The translations under genes were made by a program, and so were the position numbers. From contig CAMBZK010000022.1 of the NCBI GenBank assembly GCA_945872225.1, positions 1 through 11,480 on the forward strand: a stretch of DNA of 11,480 nucleotides, in the 5' to 3' direction. The notes below the pieces were generated by a model. The model saw only the letters and a list, made by a program, of their open reading frames with translations. It was not told the origin of the DNA and ran no database searches. Below are positions 4,795 to 11,480 of the stretch, piece after piece. This DNA is from a candidate division TM6 bacterium UASB124. Lineage in GTDB: Bacteria > Babelota > Babeliae > Babelales > RVW-14. Position 1 is the first letter of the stretch; every line of letters starts with the position of its first letter.

Positions 4795-6321
4795 ATGACA
4801 GACACAGTTGTTCAACAGTGGATTAAGCTCGAAGAAAAAGCCCTGATTGGCGGCGGCGATGCACGCATCGAGCGCCAACATCAGCTCGGTAAAAAAACAG
4901 CTCGTGAGCGTCTTACTCTTCTTCTCGACCCATCGTCTTTTTTCGAAATTGATCGCTTAGCCGTATCACCCTTCTTAGACGCGCCAGAGCTTACTGACGG
5001 CGTCGTTGCTGGTTTTGGTAGCATCAATGGTAGAAAAGTTGCCGTGTATGCACAAGACTTTACAATAAAAGGTGGCTCCCTGGGTAAACGTCATGCAGAA
5101 AAAATCGCAAAAATTATGGATATGGCCGCTAAAATTGGCTGCCCCATTATTGGCATTATTGACTCTGGCGGCGCACGTATCGACGAAGGCATTCATGCCT
5201 TGGCTGGCTATGGTGCCATCTTCAAACGCAACTGCCACTACTCAGGCGTTGTACCACAATTTTCGATTATCGTTGGCCCCTGTGCTGGCGGCGCGGTGTA
5301 CTCCCCCGCAATCACTGACGTTGTCTTCATGACCAAAGACATCAGCCAAATGTTCATCACGGGCCCACAGGTTATTGAAGAGGTCTTGCACCAAACCATT
5401 ACGAAAGAAGAGCTTGGCGGCATTGCGGCTCATGGCACACAGTCTGGCGTCGCACACGTCATTTGCGCTACCGAAGATGAATGCTTTGCTGCGCTACAAG
5501 ATCTTTTAGGGTACTTTCCAGATTCATATCTCGACCAGCCACCAGCAGGCGCACCTGTACCGGCAATCGCTATCCACAGCACCCCGCACATCCCTGAAAA
5601 CCCACAACAAGCCTACAATATTAAAGATGTCATTAGCACGCTAGTTGATGACGGCTTTTTTGAACTTCATCAAGATTATGCCGCCAATATCGTCACCTGT
5701 TTCGCACGCATCAACGGGCAAGTCGTTGGCATTATTGCTAACCAACCGTTGGTCAAAGCTGGCTGCATTGATATTAACGCATCGTGCAAAGCAGCGCGCT
5801 TCATTCGGTTGTGCGATAGCTTTGGCATAGCTATTGTCACGCTGGTTGACACCCCAGGCTACCTGCCAGGGATTGAGCAGGAACACGATGGCATCATTCG
5901 CCATGGCGCGAAATTGCTCTATGCTTACGCTACTGCCACCGTACCAAAAATTACCGTCATTCTGCGCAAAGCCATTGGCGGTGCTTATATTGTTATGGGT
6001 AGCAAAGAGCTTGGCGCTGATATCAACCTGGCTTGGCCATCAGCTCAGATTGCTGTTCTTGGCGCTAAAGCAGCCGTCACCATTATGCATGGCAAGGCAC
6101 TTGCTGGTCTTACCGGTCAAGACAAATCGCTTGCGCAAGCATCCTTAGAAAACGCTTACACTGCAGAATTTCTGCACCCCTTTACGGCAGCCCAACACGG
6201 CTATATCGATGCCATTATTAAGCCTGAAGAAACACGCGAACAGATTAGCAAAGCATTCCAGCTGACCAGGGACAAAATCGAAATGCGCCCTGCGCGAAAA
6301 CATGGCAACATCCCGCTTTAA
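4795..6321 (+). CDS. pccB: Acyl-CoA carboxylase carboxyltransferase (beta) subunit
   Basis: A 508-residue member of the propionyl/acetyl-CoA carboxylase beta family, which moves the carboxyl group from carboxybiotin to an acyl-CoA. Two crotonase-like halves are visible. The N-terminal half has DSGGARIDEG (from 123) and GPCAGGAVYSP (161-171). The C-terminal half has DTPGYLPGIEQEHDGIIRHG (from 352) and the Gly395-Gly396-Ala397 oxyanion loop, followed by MGSKELGADINLAWP. Length is normal for the family. The ATG at 4795 fits homologues (TDTVVQQW.. LEEK); a TTG eight codons upstream is unlikely. The ribosome-binding site is weak (AAAGAGA). Residue 399 is Ile where human PCCB has Asp; this position is reported to tune acyl-CoA choice in Streptomyces. 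No biotin carboxylase or biotin carrier gene is adjacent. The alpha subunit of a decarboxylating sodium pump (methylmalonyl-CoA decarboxylase) is an alternative, so the symbol is provisional. Confidence 0.9.
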   Translation: MTDTVVQQWIKLEEKALIGGGDARIERQHQLGKKTARERLTLLLDPSSFFEIDRLAVSPFLDAPELTDGVVAGFGSINGRKVAVYAQDFTIKGGSLGKRHAEKIAKIMDMAAKIGCPIIGIIDSGGARIDEGIHALAGYGAIFKRNCHYSGVVPQFSIIVGPCAGGAVYSPAITDVVFMTKDISQMFITGPQVIEEVLHQTITKEELGGIAAHGTQSGVAHVICATEDECFAALQDLLGYFPDSYLDQPPAGAPVPAIAIHSTPHIPENPQQAYNIKDVISTLVDDGFFELHQDYAANIVTCFARINGQVVGIIANQPLVKAGCIDINASCKAARFIRLCDSFGIAIVTLVDTPGYLPGIEQEHDGIIRHGAKLLYAYATATVPKITVILRKAIGGAYIVMGSKELGADINLAWPSAQIAVLGAKAAVTIMHGKALAGLTGQDKSLAQASLENAYTAEFLHPFTAAQHGYIDAIIKPEETREQISKAFQLTRDKIEMRPARKHGNIPL

Positions 6322-6496
6322 ACCCCTATCATTCTGCACGGGTTAATAGCCCAGCTTCCCCTTTTTTGGCATAAATCGCCTGTTTTTAAGACAAAACTAT
6401 CCGTTTAGCTCGATTATCCTCACTGACTTGATTAATATTCAATTTGAACTATTATTATTAAAATGATGTTTATATTTTAAATAATAGAGGTTAATC

Positions 6497-7855
6497 ATGG
6501 TTTTTTATCGCATTTTACTATGCACTATACTATCCCTCTCGCTAGGAACTCATACCGCTTTTGGTATGGACGGTTTTTTTGCTTTACTTAGAGCTGCTGG
6601 CACAGCAATGGGATTTCATCCACCAGTAACTGCTGCCCCTGCTGCAAGAACAGGTGCCCCTGTCTCTAGCAAAAAGCGTGGTCGCGCTGAAGAAACCACT
6701 ACTGCCCCCGACAAAGCTCCCGAAGCAGCAGCTGCTGCCGGCGCTGGTAGTGGTGCAGGCGGTGGAAGCAGTGCAGGCATAGCTTTTCGTAGCCCAGTGG
6801 CTGCTCCCCAGACTCTAATCACAGCTGCCCCTGCTGCTAACGCTGACAGAGACGCAGTCGGTGAAAGCGATAGCCCAGTAATCGTAGATACAGATGAAGG
6901 CGAAACAGATCCTACTGGTCGCACTGGTAGAACGGGTGTAAAGCGTAGTCGCGCTGAAGAAACCAACACTGCCCCCGGTAAAGCTCCCGAAGCAGCACCT
7001 GCTGACGCAGGTGCTGGTTCTGGCAGAGACGCAGTCGGTGAAAGCGATAGCCCCGTAATCGTAGATAGAGATGATAATGACAAAACAGCACCTGTTGCTG
7101 GCGCTGGCAGCGGTGCTGGAGCTGCAAGCAATGCTGGTCGTGGAAGCGGTAGCGCAGCCCAAAGTCAGATAGTTTACATCGATTGCCTACAGCAAGATGA
7201 TTTTAAAAAGTGTGGATTTTATGCTTCATTTTTTGCTGTGCAAAGCGCTCAGTATCTTGCAACACTCAGCAAAGAAACCGATTTAGACATTACAACCTTA
7301 AAAGAATGGGTAAATGATCCAGAAGAATTTGACTCCTTCATTGAGTCAATAGAGACGCTGCCATCAACAACGTACCCAGAAAACGAACCAACTACCCTTG
7401 GTGCAAAATTTGGCAAAGAAATGCTGAAAGACCTCGACATTCCAACAATAATTACAGCCTGTGGCTATGCTCAAAGTGAAGACTGCACCAATATTAATAC
7501 AACAGATATTATCTGCATAAACTGTGGAATCATGGCAACTTCCCTGAGTGAAAAAATAAGGGCCCTATCAGGAGAAAAAGGAGCATACCGGACGCTACCA
7601 TTTAACCACCCCGTTCGCAACAGACCTCTAAAAGTTCTTTATATAAAAAAGTTGGACATCAACAGGTTTCGCGTTATGACTATGGTCAACAATGGTCACT
7701 TTATCGCTCTCCTTGTTGATCGCAAGACAGGAGTAATGCACTGCTTTGATTCACTCAGACAAAACAGTCTGCGCTTCCCAGATCCTAGAGAAACCTTAAA
7801 TCGCATGGCAGGGCTAGAGTTCCTTCGCCAGCATATTCTCGGAATCGTGGCATAA
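6497..7855 (+). CDS. Exported protein with repetitive linker and Cys-His-Asp protease-like domain
   Basis: A 452-residue protein starting at an ATG with AGAGG upstream. Residues 1-23 are a signal peptide (hydrophobic ILLCTILSLSLG, Ala-Phe-Gly cleavage site). Residues about 30-225 are an Ala/Gly/Pro/Ser-rich, probably disordered linker with two kinds of internal repeat: KR-x-RAEETxTAPxKAPEAA and DAVGESDSPVIVD. The globular C-terminus (about 226-452) holds QDDFKKCGFYASFFA, with Gln233 six residues before Cys239, and NNGHFIALLVDRKTGVMHC followed by FDSL, giving His401 and Asp418. Those motifs look like the Gln/Cys and His/Asp boxes of Ulp1/C48-type proteases, but in papain order (Cys before His). 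A deubiquitinase/deSUMOylase-like activity on host proteins is a reasonable inference, not shown. It is probably a single-gene unit between the carboxyltransferase and GNAT genes. Confidence 0.7.
   Translation: MVFYRILLCTILSLSLGTHTAFGMDGFFALLRAAGTAMGFHPPVTAAPAARTGAPVSSKKRGRAEETTTAPDKAPEAAAAAGAGSGAGGGSSAGIAFRSPVAAPQTLITAAPAANADRDAVGESDSPVIVDTDEGETDPTGRTGRTGVKRSRAEETNTAPGKAPEAAPADAGAGSGRDAVGESDSPVIVDRDDNDKTAPVAGAGSGAGAASNAGRGSGSAAQSQIVYIDCLQQDDFKKCGFYASFFAVQSAQYLATLSKETDLDITTLKEWVNDPEEFDSFIESIETLPSTTYPENEPTTLGAKFGKEMLKDLDIPTIITACGYAQSEDCTNINTTDIICINCGIMATSLSEKIRALSGEKGAYRTLPFNHPVRNRPLKVLYIKKLDINRFRVMTMVNNGHFIALLVDRKTGVMHCFDSLRQNSLRFPDPRETLNRMAGLEFLRQHILGIVA
6847..6890 (+). repeat. 44-bp direct repeat, copy 1, in the protease-like gene
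   Basis: Matches 7024-7067 at 43 of 44 positions. It encodes the DAVGESDSPVIVD motif. The copies are 177 bp (59 codons) apart, so the frame is kept. Confidence 0.9.
7024..7067 (+). repeat. 44-bp direct repeat, copy 2, in the protease-like gene
   Basis: Second copy of the 6847-6890 unit, with one silent difference (CCA versus CCC). A second, more diverged repeat pair, starting at 6674 and 6941, encodes the KR-x-RAEETxTAPxKAPEAA segment. Confidence 0.9.
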
Positions 7856-7905
7856 GTACTTGCAAGCGACAACGAGGACAAGATCTCTTAACAGAGCCCT
7901 GTTTC

Positions 7906-7927
7906 TGCTGCTAAAAAACAGCATTTT
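7906..7927 (+). terminator. Weak possible terminator after the protease-like gene
   Basis: TGCTG (7906-7910) and CAGCA (7919-7923) can pair around an 8-nt loop and are followed by TTTTATCCTTTT. The stem is only five base pairs, so this is tentative. Confidence 0.3.
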
Positions 7928-7959
7928 ATCCTTTTAAGCGGACGCTTTCGCTCTTTTTA

Positions 7960-7968
7960 TGCTATACT
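7960..7968 (+). promoter_or_regulatory. Extended -10 element before the GNAT gene
   Basis: TGCTATACT, a TG-n-TATACT extended -10, with no good -35 at the usual distance. Transcription would begin near 7975. This excludes the ATG at 7959 as a start and supports the ATG at 8019. Confidence 0.45.
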
Positions 7969-8018
7969 TTGCCAGAAGAAGCACTGGTTTTAGTTCTCAT
8001 GCAGAAAGGGCCTTGGTC

Positions 8019-8666
8019 ATGCTAAAAATAAATTCATGGTGGCAGTCATTAAACAAGGCTATGAAAATATGCCTTATCTCGCTGACTATCGCTGCTTTTG
8101 GCTTGGGAACAACGTATTATTGCTACTACGCCGGCCAAACAATAGCTAGCGACCAAGCTCCTGCAGAAATAAAGGGTTCAGTCATCACCCTAAAAGCACT
8201 CAAAGAAGAGTATTTTGCTGATCTGCACCACATGTTCTCCAATGAGGTCCGCAAAGGATTGGACTTTCCGGCCGTCATTGATTTTGCGTACTCCATAGCC
8301 TATTTTCGTCATCTCGAACACCGAGCACATGTCAGCAAGGGGATCTTATACACTATTTTTGACAATGTTGACCAAGCACCAATTGGCACCATTGAAATTC
8401 GTGAGTATGATCCAGAAGATGTCGGCCAGATGGGCATGTGGATAAACGAAAAATATTGGGGTGGCGGCAGAACCGTCGAAGCAATTAAACTGATTAGTAA
8501 AGCGTATTTTAATTTATACCCAAGCGAAAAAGATTTTATTATTTTCGCACGCCCATGGAACCAACGCAGCTACAAAGCACTATTAAAAGCTGGCTGTGTT
8601 GATGAAGGATTTAAGTACTGTGATGGGACCCCCATCTGGTATCAACTGAGAAAGCATAAGGAATAA
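8019..8666 (+). CDS. Membrane-anchored GNAT (RimJ/RimL-like) acetyltransferase
   Basis: A 215-residue protein. The ATG at 8019 has AAAGGG 8 bp upstream and lies after the extended -10. Residues 16-37 form a hydrophobic segment, an uncleaved anchor or signal (MKICLISLTIAAFGLG), so the enzyme would face outward if the positive-inside rule holds. From about residue 50 the sequence follows the acetyl-CoA-dependent N-acetyltransferase fold: an N-terminal TLKALKEEYFADLHHMF, a strand with APIGTIEIREY, then MGMWINEKYWGGGRTVEAI. Gly148-Gly149-Gly150-Arg151 takes the place of the usual acetyl-CoA pyrophosphate loop (RxxGxG/A in the family, relaxed in RimL-like members). The C-terminal motif is RPWNQRSYKALLKAGC. 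The stop is only 8 bp before hflX, so the two genes are probably co-transcribed. Substrate unknown. Confidence 0.8.
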   Translation: MLKINSWWQSLNKAMKICLISLTIAAFGLGTTYYCYYAGQTIASDQAPAEIKGSVITLKALKEEYFADLHHMFSNEVRKGLDFPAVIDFAYSIAYFRHLEHRAHVSKGILYTIFDNVDQAPIGTIEIREYDPEDVGQMGMWINEKYWGGGRTVEAIKLISKAYFNLYPSEKDFIIFARPWNQRSYKALLKAGCVDEGFKYCDGTPIWYQLRKHKE

Positions 8667-8674
8667 GAGCTGTT

Positions 8675-9787
8675 ATGGCATCAAAGAAATTTTACGTTGT
8701 TGGTGAGTATCACCCAAAAACCCTTTTAGTCGGTGTTTACACGCCAAACAACCAAATAGGCAACCAAGATTATTATAACGAAGAGTTTTTAAGCCTCGTC
8801 CACACGCTGGACCTGCCTTACGATTTAACCTATTTTATGAAGCTGCGCGCGCCAGATAACAATATGTTTCTGACCAAAGGCAAGCTTGAAGAGCTCACTA
8901 AATTTTGTAGCGAAAACAAAATTGAACTCGTGTACTTTTCCGAAATACTGCACCCGCTCCAAGAGCGTAACCTAGAAGCTGCGCTTGGGTGCAATGTTGG
9001 CGACCGATCACGCATTATTTTAGAAATTTTCAAAAAGTCTGCGCACTCTTCAGAGGGGCGCATTCAAGTAGAAATGGCTGAAATTAATCACTACAAAACG
9101 CGCATCATTGGACGCGGTACCGAGATGTCTCAGCAAGCCGGCATCCTGGGCAATAAAGGCCCAGGTGAAACAGCTAAAGAAGATCTGCGTCGCCATATCG
9201 AAGAAAAAATTCGCCAAGCACGCAAACGCTTAGAAACGCTAGAGCGCTCCCGCACAACGCAACGCAAACAGCGCCTGGAAAGCAAAATACCACTCGTCTG
9301 TATCATTGGCTACACCAACGCTGGTAAATCAAGCCTGCTTAACCGTATTGCCAAGGGCGATGTTTTGGCTGAAGATAAACTGTTTGCAACGCTAGACACA
9401 ACAACGCGCGAGCTCTTTATCGACAACAAAAAGAAGGCCCTTATTTCTGATACTGTTGGATTTATTAGCCAGCTGCCACATAATTTGATTGCAGCCTTTA
9501 AATCAACGCTTGATGAGCTTCGGTATGCCTCATTACTCCTCCAGGTAATCGATTTAAGTAATCCTGCATGGAAAAGCCAGGTCAGCGTCGTGCAAGCAAC
9601 GCTTGATGATCTTGGCGTCAAACAGCCAATCGTCTACGTATTCAATAAAATTGACAAACTTACACCAGAGCAACTTGAAGCCTTGCAGCCAGAGCTTGAA
9701 CAATTTCAGCCGCAAGTGCTTATCAATACCTGCAGCAGAAAAGGCGTTGAACCACTTATTGCATACCTCTCAGCCTACCAGCTATAG
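8675..9787 (+). CDS. hflX: Ribosome-associated GTPase HflX
   Basis: A 370-residue HflX. It binds the 50S subunit and splits stalled or hibernating ribosomes in a GTP-dependent way. The N-terminal domain (about 1-200) carries the family signature of a glycine-rich loop and long helices: GRGTEMSQQAGILGNKGPGE, then an Arg-rich coiled segment up to about 205. The G domain follows: G1 GYTNAGKSS (212-220), the LDTTTRE switch region, G3 DTVGF (259-263) and G4 NKID (324-327). The C-terminus is short. Length is at the small end for the family but all motifs are present. The ATG at 8675 is 8 bp after the GNAT stop, and the nearest good Shine-Dalgarno (AAGGA, 8658-8662) lies inside the preceding gene, suggesting translational coupling. 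Neighbours differ from the hfq-hflX-hflK order of enterobacteria. Confidence 0.95.
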   Translation: MASKKFYVVGEYHPKTLLVGVYTPNNQIGNQDYYNEEFLSLVHTLDLPYDLTYFMKLRAPDNNMFLTKGKLEELTKFCSENKIELVYFSEILHPLQERNLEAALGCNVGDRSRIILEIFKKSAHSSEGRIQVEMAEINHYKTRIIGRGTEMSQQAGILGNKGPGETAKEDLRRHIEEKIRQARKRLETLERSRTTQRKQRLESKIPLVCIIGYTNAGKSSLLNRIAKGDVLAEDKLFATLDTTTRELFIDNKKKALISDTVGFISQLPHNLIAAFKSTLDELRYASLLLQVIDLSNPAWKSQVSVVQATLDDLGVKQPIVYVFNKIDKLTPEQLEALQPELEQFQPQVLINTCSRKGVEPLIAYLSAYQL

Positions 9788-9837
9788 TTCTTGAGCACAG
9801 TTGCTTAAAACTATTTTTTGTATGATGAGGAGATGGC

Positions 9838-10839
9838 GTGAAACGCGTAGCTATAAACGGATTTGGTCGTATTGGTCGCACTATTTTACGTCTCTTGTTA
9901 GAAAAAGATGCTGCTCAGCAAGCCGAGGTTGTTGCTATCAACCTCGGCCCTTCAAAGCCAGACAACCTAGCGCTTTTGTTCGCTTATGACAGCACCATGG
10001 GGCATTTTCCAGGCACCGTATCATGCGATGAAAAATCACTCATTATCAACGGCAAAGCAATTGCACTGTTCACGGAAAAAGACCCTGCCAAACTGCCATG
10101 GAAAAGCCTACAAATTGATACCGTAATCGAATCATCAGGCGCATTCACTGACGCCCTGCTTGCGCAAGCCCACCGCACCGCTGGCGCGCAAAAAGTACTT
10201 ATTACAGCACCAGCAAAGCATGAAGACTTTTCTGTCATCATTGGCGTTAATGATCATCTTTATGATCCAGCAAACCACCACATCATCTCGCTGGGAAGTT
10301 GCACTACCAACTGTTTTGCCCCAATAGTTAAAGTATTGGTTGAAGCTTTTGGCCTTACCGGTGGCTTGATGACCACCATACACGCTTACACCAATGATCA
10401 AGTACTCCTGGATGTTGAACACAAAGACCCACGCCGAGCGCGGGCTGCCGCACTTAATATGATCCCTACCAAAACTGGTGCGCGAGGACTGATTGCGCAG
10501 CTGTTTCCTGAGTTGGCTGGCACCATCGATGCTGTTGCGATACGCGTGCCTACGCCGGTGGTCTCACTGCTCGATTTCAGTTTTACGGCAAAAAAAGCAC
10601 TCACCGCAGAAAGCATCAATCGTGCTTGCAAAGAAGCAAGCGAAGGCCCACTCAAAAATATTATGCGCTATGAAGAGCAGCCTTTGGTCTCTTCAGATTT
10701 TAAGGGCAACAGCGCATCATGTATTATTGACTCATTACTAACGCAAGGCACTGGCTCGATGGGCAAAATTTTTGCTTGGTATGACAACGAATACGGCTAT
10801 TCCTATCGCGTTAGGGACTTTTTACTTCACAATAAGTAA
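9838..10839 (+). CDS. gap: Glyceraldehyde-3-phosphate dehydrogenase
   Basis: A 333-residue phosphorylating GAPDH: glyceraldehyde-3-phosphate + NAD(P) + phosphate to 1,3-bisphosphoglycerate, a core step of glycolysis. Start is GTG at 9838 with GAGGAG ideally placed. The Rossmann motif INGFGRIGR (6-14), catalytic Cys155 in SCTTNC and His182 in TTIHAYTND, RVPTP and the C-terminal WYDNEYGYS are all intact. Three residues are odd. Cofactor position N35-L36 lacks the Asp that binds the NAD ribose in the classical IND motif, and V193-E194 replaces the Leu-Pro pair that helps exclude NADP. The catalytic segment reads SLGSCTTN instead of SNASCTTN. These changes suggest dual or NADP use, as inferred for GapB-like enzymes. 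There is no pgk or tpi beside it. The tRNA gene begins 31 bp after the stop. Confidence 0.96.
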   Translation: MKRVAINGFGRIGRTILRLLLEKDAAQQAEVVAINLGPSKPDNLALLFAYDSTMGHFPGTVSCDEKSLIINGKAIALFTEKDPAKLPWKSLQIDTVIESSGAFTDALLAQAHRTAGAQKVLITAPAKHEDFSVIIGVNDHLYDPANHHIISLGSCTTNCFAPIVKVLVEAFGLTGGLMTTIHAYTNDQVLLDVEHKDPRRARAAALNMIPTKTGARGLIAQLFPELAGTIDAVAIRVPTPVVSLLDFSFTAKKALTAESINRACKEASEGPLKNIMRYEEQPLVSSDFKGNSASCIIDSLLTQGTGSMGKIFAWYDNEYGYSYRVRDFLLHNK

Positions 10840-10870
10840 AAATTAATCTAAAATTACTGTTAATTGTGAA
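10826..10870 (+). other. Inverted repeat between gap and the tRNA
   Basis: TTCACAAT (10826-10833) and ATTGTGAA (10863-10870) are perfect complements. An inner pair, AGTAA/TTACT (10835-10839, 10855-10859), extends the possible stem. It overlaps the gap stop codon and ends at the first base before the tRNA. There is no U-tail. It may be a processing or 3'-stability structure, or chance in AT-rich sequence. Confidence 0.4.
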
Positions 10871-10947
10871 GGGCCCATAGCTCAGTTGGTTAGAGCGGTC
10901 GGCTCATAACCGAATGGTCCCAGGTTCAAGTCCTGGTGGGCCCACCA
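10871..10947 (+). tRNA. tRNA with CAU anticodon (elongator Met or Ile2)
   Basis: A 77-nt cloverleaf: perfect 7-bp acceptor GGGCCCA/TGGGCCC, D-arm GCTC/GAGC with AGTTGGTTA loop, anticodon arm GTCGG-CTCATAA-CCGAA (first pair G-A mismatched), variable TGGTC, T-arm CCAGG-TTCAAGT-CCTGG, A73 and encoded CCA. The paired G1-C72 excludes initiator tRNA. CAU could be elongator Met or, after lysidine modification by TilS, Ile2; acceptor and anticodon arms resemble both. Confidence 0.95.
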
Positions 10948-10970
10948 CAGCAACTTTAACAGGAGAATAC

Positions 10971-11480
10971 ATGGCAACGCCTGCTCCTCACGCGCTTTTA
11001 TTGCATATTGCATCGTGTGACGCACTAATAGCACATCTCGAACATCACCTGAACACCATAACCAAGCAGTTGCATGAGCAACAAATTACGCTAGCTAGAG
11101 GAGAAGAAGAACATTCATCCGTACCAAAAAAGCTTACTGCTATGAAAAAAGCGATTGATGAGCTTGAGCTTGAATTGCGTACCATCGATGAAGACTTCAA
11201 ACAAAAAAATCGACAACTCGATGTTATAACTGCTACAAAACAGCTGCAAGCACTTGAGCATGAAGTTGCTATGCTTATTCGAAAAAAAGAAAGCATCAAT
11301 GACCTGCAGGTTGATCAGTGGCTCGCCTATGAAGCAGCCATGCAAACACAAGCCGTGCAAACACCAGTAGCAGATGAACATCTTTGCAAACTGAGCAGTG
11401 GCATCAATGATCTTCTTCATGACATAGAAAAAACGAATCTAGGGTTAGCTGAGGCTCATGAAGAGCATGCTAACTTGGCC
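10971..11480 (+). CDS. Coiled-coil protein, N-terminal part of a COG1579-like zinc-ribbon family member
   Basis: An open frame of 170 codons running off the window end. The ATG at 10971 follows AGGAG at 6-nt spacing and lies 23 bp after the tRNA CCA end. The product is almost wholly helical with strong heptads (about residues 14-40, 55-90 and 93-170). The middle segment (KQKNRQLDVITATKQLQALE, then HEVAMLIRKKESINDLQ) resembles the central helical hairpin of the C4-type zinc-ribbon proteins of COG1579 (CdsZ-like), where a four-Cys ribbon follows near the C-terminus. That part would lie beyond 11480, so the family call rests on the coiled coil alone. There is no signal peptide. A generic coiled-coil protein is the alternative. 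Confidence 0.7.
   Translation, partial: MATPAPHALLLHIASCDALIAHLEHHLNTITKQLHEQQITLARGEEEHSSVPKKLTAMKKAIDELELELRTIDEDFKQKNRQLDVITATKQLQALEHEVAMLIRKKESINDLQVDQWLAYEAAMQTQAVQTPVADEHLCKLSSGINDLLHDIEKTNLGLAEAHEEHANLA

Noticed and set aside
6616..7131. 171-residue minus-strand frame, Ala/Pro/Ser-rich
   Set aside because: It is the antisense of the repetitive Ala/Gly linker of the exported protease-like gene, whose GC-rich repeats keep other frames open. No ribosome-binding site or domain was seen.
7959..8018. Upstream ATG for the GNAT protein
   Set aside because: It overlaps the extended -10 element and has no ribosome-binding site, whereas the ATG at 8019 has AAAGGG.
11045..11420. Two minus-strand Ser- or Phe-rich frames
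   Set aside because: Both are antisense to the coiled-coil gene starting at 10971, which has a good Shine-Dalgarno site and strong heptads.

Overview
The window looks like a stretch of a small-genome, host-associated bacterium. It carries several Sec-signal proteins with eukaryote-like modules (C2H2 zinc fingers, ankyrin repeats, a possible deubiquitinase/SUMO-protease-like cysteine protease) packed next to ordinary housekeeping genes. Strong Shine-Dalgarno sites, sigma70-type promoters, intrinsic terminators, a CCA-encoding tRNA and the standard stop codons all mark it as bacterial. The style resembles Candidatus Dependentiae (TM6) or another intracellular bacterium of protists. That placement is inference: no phylogenetic marker was compared.

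Left part (1-4700), accessory. A complete IS5-family insertion sequence (5-881, with a TTA target duplication) has landed inside a C2H2 zinc-finger gene and left only its 3' end (883-1089). After a strong terminator comes a second zinc-finger gene (1308-2081). It has a Sec signal peptide and eight perfectly spaced 28-residue fingers, but one in-frame TAA lies inside the first CxxC. A third gene (2207-2500) encodes a small signal-peptide protein with a single C2HC finger. On the minus strand follow a short acidic exported protein or lipoprotein (2665-3000), an exported ankyrin-repeat protein (3169-4065) and a cytoplasmic TPR-like protein (4105-4647). The last two are probably co-transcribed.

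Right part (4700-11480), mostly housekeeping, all on the plus strand. A biotin-dependent acyl-CoA carboxyltransferase beta subunit (4795-6321) sits behind an excellent promoter. Next is an exported protein with a repetitive Ala/Gly linker and a C-terminal Cys-His-Asp protease-like domain (6497-7855). Then come a membrane-anchored GNAT acetyltransferase (8019-8666) closely followed by the ribosome-associated GTPase HflX (8675-9787), a GAPDH with unusual cofactor-site residues (9838-10839), a CAU-anticodon tRNA (10871-10947), and the start of a coiled-coil protein resembling the COG1579 zinc-ribbon family (10971 to the window end).

The candidate new system is the exported zinc-finger set. Three neighbouring genes encode eukaryotic-style C2H2/C2HC fingers, and the two with intact 5' ends carry export signals. 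Two of the three are broken, one by the IS and one by a nonsense codon, which suggests a fast-evolving effector-like family undergoing turnover. An ankyrin protein and a protease-like protein with export signals lie nearby and could belong to the same host-interaction repertoire. No secretion machinery is visible in the window.
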